64,000 nt of DNA from positions 744,001 to 808,000 of the forward strand of contig CM057069.1 of the NCBI GenBank assembly GCA_029945375.1, in the 5' to 3' direction. Of the stretch, positions 45,035 to 55,755 are shown in pieces. A model generated the notes under the pieces. It saw only the letters and a program-made list of their open reading frames with translations. It did not search any database and was not told the DNA's origin. The first letter of the stretch is position 1. Every line of letters begins with the position of its first letter. A program made the translations under genes and the position numbers. Source of the DNA: Agaricus subrufescens (lineage: Eukaryota > Basidiomycota > Agaricomycetes > Agaricales > Agaricaceae).

Positions 45035-48000
45035 TCACAACCTACTCTCAACCAAAACACCAAACCCTCTCCCCCTACCGCCCTCCCGATTCCCACCGCT
45101 CCCCTCACCCTCCCCATGCGCCTTATTATTCCACCCAACCACATCCTTCCCAAACGCAGCTTCAAGCGCCTCCTCAACCGTCCTTACAAACGCAAACTCC
45201 ATCTGTCGCTTGACTTCAATCGGAACATCATGTTCCACATCTTTCCGATTCGCATATGGGAGGATCACTTTTGTTATACCTGCCCTGTGTGCTCCTAACA
45301 CCTTTTCTTTGATCCCTCCTACTGGAGTTACACGACCGCGAAGAGTTATCTTTTTAACGGTCGGAATCAGAGAGGGAAGGCAAGATGTGAAAAAAAAACA
45401 TACCTCGCCGGTCATGGCCACATTCACGGGTACACAAGCACCAGTAAGCAACGAAACCAACGCACACGTCATCGCAACACCAGCACTAGGTCCATCCTTC
45501 TTTTGTGCCCCAGCAGGCAAATGCAAATGCACATCCACACCACTCTCCGTCCCCCCTCCAATATTCCTCGAACCACTACCACCACTAACACTCACCAACG
45601 TCTTCAAAGGATCTTGCATTCTACCATCAACCACACCCAACTCCCAAGCATGCCTCTTAACCCAACTCAACGCCAACTCCCCACTTTCTTTAATCACATC
45701 TCCAAGCGATCCGGTGAGTTTCAGTCTTCCTGAACCAGGAACCATCATCGTTTCGACAGGAAGAATTCCACCTTCTCCTTGCCCCATAACGACTAATCCA
45801 TATACAACACCACGCTTCTCTTCTCTCTCCTTTTCTTCCGCAGAATCATACCGCGGTAAACCCAGAATGTTTTCGAGTTGCGAGAGCTCCACGAGGGGAT
45901 TGTAGAGCCCAGTATCCTCCGACGAGGGTCGTGAAGGTGGAACATAAAGCGCCTTTCCATCCCTTTCGCACCTCTCCACCCAATCAGCCCATTCCACAGC
46001 CTTGAACCTCACAACACCACCAATAGCCCTCTCCAAACTCCTAACACCAGCCTCCCTAGTATATCTCACAGCAATACCCTTCATAGCACCATCGCTCAAA
46101 TCCAAATGCTCCTCCTTCAACGCATTTGCCTTCAACTGTTTCGGCACCAAAAACCTCTTCGCAATACTAATCTTTTCATCATACGTATACCCACTCAGTT
46201 GTACAACCTCGCATCGATCCAATAACGGCGGTGAAATGGTTTCGAGCGTATTCGCAGTGCAAATGAATAAAACTTGCGATAGATCAATGGGGACGTTGAT
46301 GTAATGATCGTTGAAAGTATGATTTTGTTCCGGATCTAGCACTTCTAATAATGCCGCTCCGGGATCACCGTGGAAGTTACTCTGCCCGATTTTATCAATT
46401 TCATCAAGGACAATGACAGGATCCCGCCGGCCGGCTTTACGAAGTGCTTGAACGATTAGACCGGGACCAGAGGCGACATACGTGCGCCGATGACCACGAA
46501 TTTCAGCTTCATCTCGGACACCACCAAGCGCAATACGTTGATACGGTCTATCCAAGGCCCGCGAGATAGATTGCCCGAGCGAAGTTTTTCCTGTACCCGG
46601 CGGCCCGACGAATAGTAATATAGGACCCTTAGTGGCGTTCGTGGTGGGACGAGGAGGCAGGAATGGAGTTTGGGTGGATTGGGATTGGCGGACTTTGGCA
46701 GGCGTAGAAATGGGTGCGGATTTCGGATCGTAGGGAACGACGGAGTTTGTGTCTTTTCCAACGGGGTCTGCTGAAGAAGCGTCCTTGGCAGCTTCTTCAG
46801 CGGCAGCTAATGTCGCTGCCTCGCGCGCTTCTCTCTCGGCATTGATTTCCTTTAGCCTTACTACGGCCAAGTACTCGATCAATCGCTTCTTAATCTTATC
46901 GAGGCCGTAGTGGTCGGCATCGAGCTGGTCACGAGCCTTCTGGAGGAATGCTTTGTCCCTGATTCCAGCGTTTGATAAGACAGGGGTGTTTGACCAGGGG
47001 ATGGAGGTTAGCCACTCGAGCTGTGCACGACATTAGGAGACTAGGGGTAGATGAGAATTTTGAGGTGCACTCACATAGCTCCTAATTACACCATTTTCAA
47101 CACTTCCCTGAGGTATCCTCTTTAGTCTTCTCCATTCTCGCACGCCCATCTTGCGTTCTTCGCTACCTGGTTCCATGGCTTCGATACGCTTCTTGAGGTC
47201 CGCCAAATCGTCCGCCTCGTGCTGCTCATCATCATCTAGCTCGCTCGAGGAGCTGGTGGTAGAAGCATCTGATGGGGTGGCTGTTCCATTGGCGTTACCC
47301 CTTTGAAGTGTCGAAAGTTCCCTCTGGATAGCTGCGAGTTGTTGGCGGAGGAAATACTCCTTTTGCTGTTTAGACAAGGACTCGTCAACTGCAGAGGCGA
47401 TCTTCTTCGAGACTTCAGATATAGATGCCTGCTTGAGGAAAATGTCGGCAGCAAGGGAGAGTCGGGTGGTTGGATCTGAAGTGCTAAGGAGGGCTGAAGA
47501 GATAAAGTTAGACAGAATTGTTGCGAACTAAATAAGGTATATGACTGGCCTAATTTATCGGCGTAGTCGGTGTTTATGCTCCCAACGAGAACATCAGCCA
47601 TCCAGGGAGTCCTGGCATCGGTTATGTCATCGAGCATATTGGCTATCTTGTTGTAACCATCCTTGCGAGAGGGCTGAACAGCATCCCGGGAGAGCCGATC
47701 GAGGAGCCGGAAGGCAGCCTGCTTGAACTTGTCGATGGCTTCCTTGTTGGGAAGCATCTCGTTTGACGGGTACTCGACGTTGAGAGAGGGCAGGGAGTCC
47801 GTCGTGTACTGGAGCTTGTCTTTGCCAGCCTGGAGTTTGACGCGGGTCAGACCATGGAGGGAGACGAGATACGGCTGGCGGCGGTTCCGAGCTGGCGGCT
47901 TGACAAGGCGGAGAACGCGGGCGGCGGTCCCCCACTCAGCTAGGGGCGACGGGGGAGAGTAAGACGGGGAATCCGCATCGGGGGGAAGGGCGGTGGGCGG

Positions 48001-48159
48001 GGGCTGGGTGAGGGGGACGGCGGCGACGACGGGGAGGGCATCGGAGGCGTCGATGAGCTCGAGGATGGCGTCGCCGACGGGCTTGGAGACGGGGATGGCG
48101 AAGCTGGAGGCGGGGAGGAGGACGAGGGGGTGGGCGAGGGCAAGGACTGGCAGCGTCAT
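45035..48159 (-). CDS. Lon-type ATP-dependent protease, peroxisomal type (C-terminal SRL)
   Basis: Four exons (48159-47550, 47493-47075, 47020-45404, 45349-45035) give 986 aa. The order is: Lon substrate-binding N-domain (about 1-300), SKQQKEYFLRQQLAAIQREL helix, AAA module with Walker A FVGPPGTGKTSLGQ (about residue 482) and Walker B VIVLDEIDKIG, then the protease domain with catalytic Ser in KKDGPSAGVAMT (about 856) and Lys in IKEKVLGAHRAG. The protein ends VESRL, a type-1 peroxisomal signal, and lacks a mitochondrial presequence. It therefore looks like the peroxisomal Lon that degrades damaged matrix proteins rather than mitochondrial Pim1. Intron 1 appears to use a GC donor (GCCAGT at 47549). 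It is followed 52 bp upstream by the YAE1-like gene on the same strand. Confidence 0.9.
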
Positions 48160-48211
48160 GCGCTTTCACATGCGCGGCCCAGGTTATTATGTATTCCGCT
48201 CACGTGACTCA

Positions 48212-48639
48212 TTACATCAGCGCAGCGAGCCGCGCCTGGAGCCCGCGCACCGTCGCGACTGTCCGCGCCTGCTCCTCCTCCGAAATCCGCACGCCCGCCA
48301 GCCGAGCCGCGATCTCGCGGATCTCCCCCTCATTCTCCGCCCCATGGCCCCGCGTCGCCACAATCGCCAGCAGCGCCGCCGCCATCCCGCGTGCCTGGCC
48401 TATCTCTCGCCCCAGGGGTCCGCCCACCTCGGCAAACCCTGTGTCGAACCCTGCCTGCAGCGCAGCTTCCTTGCCTGCCGTCAGCCCTTCGCGGTATCCA
48501 GCCTAGAAGCAACCTGTGAACTCGTGTCTTTCTGAGGGGATGTGGGACGGACATTGGTAAAGTTTGTCGAGAGTCTCGACCACTCTGCGTCCTGCAGACT
48601 TGCGCTGTGTGGGTCGTCGTCCCATGGGGATTCGTCCAT
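48212..48639 (-). CDS. YAE1/LTO1 family Fe-S assembly adaptor
   Basis: Two exons (48639-48553, 48502-48212) give 125 aa. Exon 1 encodes MDESPWDDDPHSASLQDAEW. After a 50-nt GTCCGT intron, exon 2 opens with the family's Gly-rich deca-GX3 motif: GYREGLTAGKEAALQAGFDT and GFAEVGGPLGREIGQARG. The rest is a helical Ala/Glu-rich tail. Yeast Yae1-Lto1 targets the cytosolic Fe-S machinery to the ABC protein Rli1. The short size fits either partner; the Trp-containing acidic N-terminus does not decide between them. Divergent from the TFIIE beta gene. Confidence 0.75.
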
Positions 48640-48827
48640 CTTGTCTGTTTGTCGCAACCAAACAGATCAGTTGGGTGGGTGGCTGAGGAAAGAAAGGGTT
48701 TGACCATGTGATGCGGTCAGACCGTAGATCTCATGAAGAGGACATCTCACCGTGGGAACATCTGGGTCACTAGTCACTCTGCCACCGGCTCATCCGGGTC
48801 ACTCGTCACTCTTCCACCGACTCCGTC
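48640..48827. promoter_or_regulatory. Bidirectional promoter, YAE1-like / TFIIE beta
   Basis: 188 bp separate the divergent start codons. No clear TATA box is visible; near-repeats of CGGGTCACTCGTCACTC / TGGGTCACTAGTCACTC lie at about 48766-48816 and could be factor sites. Confidence 0.4.
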
Positions 48828-49705
48828 ATGGGCACCGACATCGTCTACTCCCAGCCCGCAGACACCGGCACCGGCACCCATGTCAACACCCAGCTCGTCT
48901 ATGCCGTCAACCACCTCAAAGTAAATCCCCCACCAACTACCTCTCGCATCTCTAATGTAAACCCGCCAGTCCACACACAACCCAATGCGGTTGCAAGACA
49001 TCGCAATCGTCACCAACACCCCTCTAGACACCAACCACCTCCTCCTCGAAAAATTCAGAGCCCACGACAAAGTCCAATACGACCCCAAAACCGATCTCTA
49101 CTCTTACAAAGTACAATCCTAACTCAACCACTCACCTCCCTTTCCTAATCCCATCCCATCCCCAGCACGAATTCAACTTCCGCTCCAAAGCAGCCCTCCT
49201 CACCGAAATCCAACGTCAAACCCGCAAAGGCTCAGGAATCTCAGCCCGCGCTCTCAAAGACTCCTGGAAAGAAGCCCCGCAAGCAATCGAGGAACTCGAA
49301 AAAGAAGGCGAAGTCCTCGTCACACGTACAGTCAAAGACGGTCAACTCCGCATGGTCTTTTACAACGAACTCAAACCCCAAGAAGAAGGCGCCGGTAAAC
49401 TAGTCGAAGACGAATTCCGTAAACTATGGCATGATCTCAAAGTCCCAAATGACGTCGACTTGTTGAAACAATTAGCCAACGGTACGTATCCACCCACAAC
49501 GACCTCTCCATCATCTCAACAATCCCAAACTCTAGAGGGTCTACAAGTCACAAACGCCGAAACCCTAGTACCCAAAGCTCCAACGACAAAAAAGAAGGGC
49601 AAGAGAGGCGGTGCACCCCGACAACGCCAAGTCCGCATCACCAACACTCACCTCAAAGGCGAAATCGATCTCTCGAAAGATTTCCCTGGGCCCGGAAAAT
49701 CATAA
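48828..49705 (+). CDS. TFA2: Transcription initiation factor TFIIE beta subunit
   Basis: Three exons (48828-48920, 48970-49110, 49166-49705) give 257 aa. Conserved order: DIVYSQPADTGTGTHVNTQL, YAVNHLK, MRLQDIAIVTNTPL, LEKFRAHDKVQYDPKTDLYS and HEFNFRSKAALLTEIQRQTR, then GSGISARALKDSW, GEVLVTRTVKDGQLRMVFYN, and a basic Lys-rich tail. These are the two winged-helix domains that help open promoter DNA and position TFIIH at RNA polymerase II. The usual longer N-terminal segment is missing from the model; an in-frame stop lies just upstream of 48828, so an extra 5' exon would be needed to supply it. Confidence 0.88.
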
Positions 49706-50103
49706 CCTTTTACCAATCGGATACACAACGCCACACCATTTTGTATTATTTATATTAACCTAGACATTCTGTAATTTAACATATTCGGCATCTCCACATG
49801 CCCCGCTTAAACAAGCGCGGGTGTTTCATCTCACCCGCTACCAATACCGTTCTCGCTTCTTGAGATCGGGAATTAGAGTATAGAGTCCAGGATAACCACA
49901 CAACTGGAGAATTCGAATTCAGATATCCTAAACGAAGCAAATCCTCGGCAGTGAGAGATTACAAAATCTTTTTGAATTGCATACCAAGTAGTGGCGGAGG
50001 TCGAGGACGTAGTAGTAGCCTTTGATAATTCTACGCATCCACGAACAAGAATCCCACCGACACTCGGCGTCCCTAGCGCAGATCCCACTTCCACAGCCCA
50101 TAT
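49706..50103. other. Intergenic between convergent genes
   Basis: 3' flanks of TFIIE beta (plus) and the F-box gene (minus). About 50060-50103 resembles the tail of the F-box repeat unit at 52130-52190 and 54195-54290. No gene was seen. Confidence 0.5.
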
Positions 50104-51771
50104 CTAATCAATCAAAACCAGGGAACTTGGCAGTATGCCCAGCCGCATATCCACTACCCCCGACTCTTCAGCTAACCTGTCAATCTCCTCTGTACTAATA
50201 TCACCATCGTCGTCCCACTTTGGAAGCTTACAGGATATGGTAAGCCGACGAAGACACACGAAATTATGCTGACCATAATCCACCAAACGCGACCGCAAAA
50301 ATTTGAATAAGACACGCTTCGTGAATACTGCATTTTCCACATAGAAAGTTTCGAGTTTAGGGCAGAAAGGAGGCGAAGGAATAACCGGATCAAAATCTTC
50401 ATCACCAGATGGTGAACATAACCGAAAGCGAGAGTTATATTCATGCGGGATAAATTTCAAAAGCAAAAGATTATTGACGGGAAACACTGGAGATACGGAA
50501 GTAGCTCTGAGTGATAGCCTTTTCAATTCCGGGAAGAGAGATAGCAGTCTGATCAAGTATCTCATTCCCAGATCACCACTAACAAAATCCAATTCTTCAA
50601 GGGGCTCGTTTAACCTCTGGAAGAATGAACAAAATATTTCCAATGATGACGACAACTCTGTAAATGGGGGAATTATCCAAAGTGACGGTGACGAAAGGTG
50701 TCGATATGTGAAATGTCGTAACACGGGCGTGTATAGATTCTTGAGGAGGGTCAGCGAGTCATGAAGCGAGACTAAAACCCCATGAATTTCGAGTGTTCGA
50801 AGTTTGGATAGAATGATAATCGAGGATCTTGTGTCAGATATCGGGGACAATAAAAAACTCTCAAAGCCTATCGAGCAAGTCTCCAAATTCGAACAAAAGT
50901 TTAAAATCTCGAAGACATCTGAGGCTTCAACAGGTTGCGGAATAAGATCGAGGCTGGTAAGCTGGCTCCACTGCACAGGGAAATGCAGCAGAGGCAGACC
51001 GTACTCCCGTAAAGATAGAATACGGAGCAAAGGAGCGAATAGGATACTATTCTCCTTGAAAAGGCAATGAACTTCGGTATCGTCGTGCGTGTAAGCAGTG
51101 CTGTGAATGTATAATGTCTCGAGTAAGGGAAGATCATTGCCATGGAGATCCCTGAAGAGATGGAATGGATCGAGGAGATCGGGGTGAAGATGAATAGATT
51201 TCAATTGTCGAGCATACTTTGCAATGAGATCAAAATATGGTAGAGATACATCCAGCCAAAGGCGGTTCTGTGGCATAGGAGCCATGGAGATGTAGAGCGG
51301 AAGTATGCCTGAACGAGCCAGCCAGGCCTCAAAAGCCTCGAATCTCGCTTCGGCTTGGGGAGATGTGAGGGGAACGACAACCATATGAAGTGAAGACCAC
51401 AATTTCGGTGTGGAATAAACAATCTTGTGCCACTGACTGCAAACTCGGCCGAGTAAAAGCGGTGCTTCCTCGAAGCTAAACACCGAATTATGGGCAGCTG
51501 GGAGACACCACCAGAATATCTCTTGTAAGATCTCTGGCAAAAGTCGGCGGATGGGAGAAATCAACACCCGATGAACGTGAATGTACTCTTCGTTCTCTTT
51601 CTTCCTCTGATGAAGGATCGATAGGCTGTCTCGTAAGCGAGCAGTCTTGCCCTCTACGGCCTCAAGCCTGATCAACATCTCCCTCCTTGATCTTCTGACC
51701 CTGTCTTCTTCTCTGCTTGTAAGTCTTGCATTTGTGTGCAGTTTATGGTTGATGCGGGGAAGGCTGTACAT
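50104..51771 (-). CDS. F-box protein, array member 1
   Basis: Single exon, 555 aa. It opens MYSLPRINHKLHTNARLTSR; a coiled coil follows at about 30-60 (EGKTARLRDSLSILHQRKKE). The F-box lies at about 72-125 (SPIRRLLPEILQEIFWWCLP, LLGRVCSQWHKIVYSTPKLW). The leucine-rich remainder has ARSGILPLYISM, NDLPLLETLYIH, LHFPVQWSQLTSLDL, FFQRLNEPLEELDFVSG and LFPELKRLSLRA. It is the nearest relative of the next gene (52193-53845), from which it arose by tandem duplication. Likely an SCF substrate adaptor with unknown target. A conserved TATA element sits about 110 bp upstream. Confidence 0.82.
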   Translation of the reverse strand: MYSLPRINHKLHTNARLTSREEDRVRRSRREMLIRLEAVEGKTARLRDSLSILHQRKKENEEYIHVHRVLISPIRRLLPEILQEIFWWCLPAAHNSVFSFEEAPLLLGRVCSQWHKIVYSTPKLWSSLHMVVVPLTSPQAEARFEAFEAWLARSGILPLYISMAPMPQNRLWLDVSLPYFDLIAKYARQLKSIHLHPDLLDPFHLFRDLHGNDLPLLETLYIHSTAYTHDDTEVHCLFKENSILFAPLLRILSLREYGLPLLHFPVQWSQLTSLDLIPQPVEASDVFEILNFCSNLETCSIGFESFLLSPISDTRSSIIILSKLRTLEIHGVLVSLHDSLTLLKNLYTPVLRHFTYRHLSSPSLWIIPPFTELSSSLEIFCSFFQRLNEPLEELDFVSGDLGMRYLIRLLSLFPELKRLSLRATSVSPVFPVNNLLLLKFIPHEYNSRFRLCSPSGDEDFDPVIPSPPFCPKLETFYVENAVFTKRVLFKFLRSRLVDYGQHNFVCLRRLTISCKLPKWDDDGDISTEEIDRLAEESGVVDMRLGILPSSLVLID

Positions 51772-51877
51772 GATGCGTGGTGATTATCATGAAAGGGCGT
51801 GATGCTGTACTGGTATGACATGCAACGTACTAATACGCTGGCTGGTCCCGTGGTAAACTTTGTCAACAGCTTGTCAG

Positions 51878-51890
51878 TCTATTTATAAAC
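51878..51890 (-). promoter_or_regulatory. TATA element of F-box array member 1
   Basis: On the minus strand TTTATAAATAG lies about 110 bp before the ATG; the same element in the same place precedes array members 2, 3 and 4, inside an otherwise conserved upstream block (GTTGACAAGTTTACCACGGG-like). Confidence 0.6.
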
Positions 51891-52192
51891 TCCTTGTTCG
51901 CTGGCGAGTATATATACAAATCAGAAAACCAGGAGAACCGTACTATCAAAAGACGAGTCAAATGGGGAATTCGGAAGATAGCACCCCCTAAAAGATTACG
52001 CGTACAATGGTCCTACTAATACTTCCATGCGAGTTCAAGAACTCACAAAAGGTGATGGACAGCTCAGGCCATAGAATGGTAAGCCAATGTAACGGCCAAC
52101 AAGTCCTCGGGATACCACTGCACCGCCGTGCTCGTCCCTAGCACAGATCAACCTATTCCGATACTAATTGTATGCCATTCCCTCCCAGGTAC

Positions 52193-53845
52193 TTAAATAC
52201 CTAAGCATCTGCTCAGCCGCATATCCACTATCCCCGACTCTTCAGCTAACCTATCAATCTCCTCCATAATATCACCGTTGTTGTCCCAGTGGGGAAAGTC
52301 ACAGGATATGGTAAACCGACGAAGACGCACAAAATTATACCGATCATAGTTCACCAAACGCGACCGCAAAAATTCGAATAAGACATGCTTTGAGAATAGT
52401 GCATTATCCACATAGAGAGTTTCGAGTTTGGGGTAGAAAGGAGGTGAAGGAATAACCGGATCAGAATCTTCATCTTGTAAACATAACCGAAAGTGAGGGT
52501 CATGCTCATACGGGATAAATCCCAAAAGCAAACGATCATTGACGGAATATATTGGAGATATGGGATGAGCTCTCAGTGATAGCCTTTTCAATTCTGGCAA
52601 GAGAGGCAGCAGTTCCATCAAGAATCTCATTCCCAGACCATAACCAACAAGATCCAATTCTTCAAGGGGCTCGTTTAACCTCTGGAAGAATGAACGAAAG
52701 ATTTCCAATGATGACAACAACTCTGTAAATGGGAAAGTTGTCCAAAGTGACTGTAGCAAAATGCGATGTTGATATGCGAAATGTCGCAACACCGGCGTGT
52801 ATAGATTATCGAGGAGGGTCAGCGACTCGTCATGAGGCAAGATTGATACCCCATGAAGTTTGAGTGTCTGAAGTTTGGATAGAACGATCTTGGATCTTAT
52901 ATCAGGTGCTGGGAGCAATTTGCTGACAGACTCCAAAAAGTTGATGGAGCAAGTTTCCAAATTCGAACAAAGGTTTAAAATCTCGAAGACATCTGAAGGT
53001 TCAAAAGTTCGCGGATCGAGATCGAGGCCTGTAAGTCGACTCCACTGCACAGGTAGATCCAGCAGGCTCGTAGAGTATCCATGTAAAGATAGGATACGGA
53101 GTAAAGGAGCAGATAGGATACAATCCTTTTTGAAAGGCCAATGAGTCCCGATACCGTTGTAGATGTAAGTAGTGTCGTGAATGTACAGTGTCTCGAGTAA
53201 GGGGAGATCACTGCCATGGAGGTCCTTGAATAGATCGCATGGATCGAGGAGATTGACCCCAAGATGAATAGATTTTAATCGTCGAGCATACTTTGCAATG
53301 AGATCAAAATATGGCTGCGATACATATGGCAAAACGGGGTTCTGTAACGCAGGAACCATGGAAATGTAGAGTGGAAGCATGCCTGAGCGAGCGAGCCAGG
53401 CCCCAAAAGCCTCGAGCAGAGCTTCGGCTGACGGGCATTTGGGGGGTACGACAACCATATGAAGTGAAGACCACAATTTCGGTGTGGAATAAGCAATCTC
53501 GTGCCACTGACTGCAAACTCGGCCGAGTAAGAGCGGTGCTTCCTCGAAGCTGAACACCGAATTATGGGCAGCTGGGAGACACCGCCAGAATATCTCTTGT
53601 AAGATCTCTGGTGAAAGTCGGCGGACAGGAGAAATGAGTACTTGATGAACGTGAATGCAATCTTCAGTCTCTTTCCTCCTCTGATGAAGAATCGATAGTC
53701 TGTCTTGTAAACGAGCGATCTCGCTCTCTATGGCCTCAAGCTTGATCAACGTCTTCCTCCTTGATCTTCTGACCTTGTCTTCTTCTCCACTTGTAAGTCT
53801 TGCATTCGTGTGCAGTTTACGGTAGATGCAGGAAAGGTTGTACAT
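52193..53845 (-). CDS. F-box protein, array member 2
   Basis: Single exon, 550 aa, with the layout of member 1: MYNLSCIYRKLHTNARLTSG, coiled coil (ESEIARLQDRLSILHQRRKE), and F-box SPVRRLSPEILQEIFWRCLP with VCSQWHEIAYSTPKLWSSL. The leucine-rich part has LPVQWSRLTGLDLDP, FFQRLNEPLEELDLVG and LLPELKRLSLRAH. Start codons of members 1 and 2 are 2074 bp apart and the intergenic DNA is also duplicated, so this is a tandem unit. Differences are spread but appear denser in the C-terminal leucine-rich part than in the F-box. That would be expected if target recognition diversifies. Confidence 0.82.
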   Translation of the reverse strand: MYNLSCIYRKLHTNARLTSGEEDKVRRSRRKTLIKLEAIESEIARLQDRLSILHQRRKETEDCIHVHQVLISPVRRLSPEILQEIFWRCLPAAHNSVFSFEEAPLLLGRVCSQWHEIAYSTPKLWSSLHMVVVPPKCPSAEALLEAFGAWLARSGMLPLYISMVPALQNPVLPYVSQPYFDLIAKYARRLKSIHLGVNLLDPCDLFKDLHGSDLPLLETLYIHDTTYIYNGIGTHWPFKKDCILSAPLLRILSLHGYSTSLLDLPVQWSRLTGLDLDPRTFEPSDVFEILNLCSNLETCSINFLESVSKLLPAPDIRSKIVLSKLQTLKLHGVSILPHDESLTLLDNLYTPVLRHFAYQHRILLQSLWTTFPFTELLSSLEIFRSFFQRLNEPLEELDLVGYGLGMRFLMELLPLLPELKRLSLRAHPISPIYSVNDRLLLGFIPYEHDPHFRLCLQDEDSDPVIPSPPFYPKLETLYVDNALFSKHVLFEFLRSRLVNYDRYNFVRLRRFTISCDFPHWDNNGDIMEEIDRLAEESGIVDMRLSRCLGI

Positions 53846-53949
53846 GATAGGTGGTGATAATCATGAGAGAGCGTGATGCTGTACTGGGATGACATGCAAC
53901 GTACTAATATGTTGGCTGGTCCCGTGGTAAACTTGTCAACAGCTTGTCA

Positions 53950-53960
53950 GTATATTTATA
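53950..53960 (-). promoter_or_regulatory. TATA element of F-box array member 2
   Basis: The minus-strand reading is TATAAATATA, about 110 bp upstream of the ATG, in the same upstream block as member 1. Confidence 0.55.
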
Positions 53961-54249
53961 GTTTCCTTGTTCACCGGCGAACATACAGATCAGAAAACCA
54001 GGAGAACCGTACTATCAAAGAACTAGTCAAATGGGGAATTCGGAAGATAGCACCCTAAAGGATGACCTGTACAATGGTCCTATACTTCCACGCGAGTTCA
54101 AGAAGATACAAAAGGTGATGGACAACTCTAGTCATAAATGGCAACATTTCAATGTAACGGCCGACAAGTCCTCAGGATACCACTGCACCCCTCTGGTCCC
54201 TAGCACATATCAACTTCCACAACTCATATTCCGAAATCAACCGTACGCA

Positions 54250-54410
54250 ACCCCTTCCCAGATAGATGGGGAACTAAATACTTAAGCGTTGGCTCAGCCG
54301 CATATCCATTATCTCCAATTCCTTTGCCAACCCATCAATCTTCTCCCTGATATCATGGACCTCCCATGTGAAGTCGAAAGCTATGGTAAAGCGACGAAGA
54401 CGCGCTCATC
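54250..54410 (-). pseudogene. 3' end relic of another F-box array member
   Basis: The minus strand reads RLRRFTIAFDFTWEV and IREKIDGLAKELEIMDMRLS, the C-terminus of the F-box family. It sits where the next tandem unit's gene should end; the body is missing upstream and replaced by unrelated DNA from about 54415 on. It marks a third tandem copy that was truncated. Confidence 0.75.
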
Positions 54411-54714
54411 AGTAAATCATAACGCGCTTGTAAGCACGGTATGTTCACCAGGTGACAAGGTCACTCATGTGCACACCCCCGTCCTAAACTATTACCCATT
54501 CCGTATCCTTGTTTCTGTGCGAGCTCAGGGGAGGCCCGGTATTTTTTCTTTGGAAAAGGTGACGGCCAACTCGGCAATAGAATGCGAAGGTTTGGGGATG
54601 ACGCGGCTGATTAATCGATGAATCGTCGAGAAGTGCCAATGCGTGCTGATGCGTGATGGTGAAAAGTTGACGAGTCCTTCAACAATGTGAGGTCAGCGAA
54701 ACAGCTTCGAGGCT

Positions 54715-55189
54715 TCAGAGCCGGGAGCGAAGTTTTAAGAGCGCCAGGACGACGAGAGCTAAGGCCAACAGGGAGCAAGACGACAAGAGTACAGGGAGAG
54801 ATAGGAACACAAACTTAGAGGGGCCAGAGCAAGGTTGTCTCAACGTGCGAAGGCTTGTGATAGAAACGGGTACTCGATCGAACAGCGAGGAAGAGAGGCG
54901 GGTGGTTATTGGATGGCTATCCTACTACAGCAAAGCTCTTTATATATAAGCTCTTCAGCATAGAGAGTCGAGTGGCGAAAGCCACCGACGACGAAAGAAA
55001 AGAAAAGAAAATCCTTACCGAATATCCAACTGAATAGAAATTAAAAATTTCCCCGTCCTTCTCCTCAAAGAGGATAAGATCATTCTCTATTCCATTCTCT
55101 AGCTGCCAAGATACACGACCAATGTTGTTGTCGTACGTCGGGGAGACGAGCCCGAAGGCCAAGAGTGGCCGTTTTCTATTGAATTCCAT
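54715..55189 (-). other. Either a two-exon orphan gene or a solo LTR-like remnant
   Basis: Read as a gene: exon 1 from the ATG at 55189 (MEFNRKRPLLAFGLVSPTYD ... FNFYSVGYS), a GTAAGG...TAG intron of about 98 nt, then a frame ending with a hydrophobic tail (FVFLSLPVLLSSCSLLALAL) and stop at 54715. No family is recognised. Read as a repeat: the supposed intron holds a strong minus-strand TATA (TTATATATAAAGAGC) followed by pyrimidine-rich sequence. That is common in retrotransposon LTRs, and the block replaces the body of a truncated F-box gene. I cannot decide between the two; matching ends were not found. Confidence 0.3.
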
Positions 55190-55755
55190 CCCTGAGAAAC
55201 CTCGATACTCGGAAATTAATGTTGTCTTGAATTATGTAAGACGTCTTGGGTGTACGCCGCTTCGCGAGAGTGCTGGGTAGGGGAAACGGGAGCGAGCATT
55301 CAGAACGATGGTGGTAGTAGTCATGAGGGATGGTGATCGGCCGAATCGGGCATAGCCGATTACTCATCCCTAGAATAGTTTACGGCTCGAGAGTTAGCCA
55401 GTGTGTGTGCGTTCATGCATTATGATTGGCACAACTTACATTGGGTCAGCTAGAGACAGATCTTTATTAATAACTTGCACTCTTCTTCTACGAGGTGTAC
55501 GTCGCACATTTCCCCAATTCAACTCTTCCTTTTTCATTATTACCCTACTACGCATCTGCTGAGGCAATAGGACAACTGCACAGGTAAGAGGACAACAAGA
55601 CACTTGAGGCAACCCAACCACGTTCACTACTCCGACTTTGCCACCTGGGAGTTCTCATCCGAGAACTCTCACCCGCAATCATAATATTATGCAGATGTTC
55701 TTTTTGATGATTCCTTCAGCCACGAATGAGACCCCCTTCCACAACCCATCTCCGC
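55190..55755. other. No gene recognised
   Basis: Part of the unrelated DNA between the truncated F-box relic and array member 3. A minus-strand frame at 55176-55367 is open but shows no domain. Confidence 0.45.

Noticed and set aside
44889..45300. Lys/Thr-rich plus-strand frame opposite the end of the Lon gene
   Set aside because: Antisense to the Lon 3' end and UTR; low complexity.
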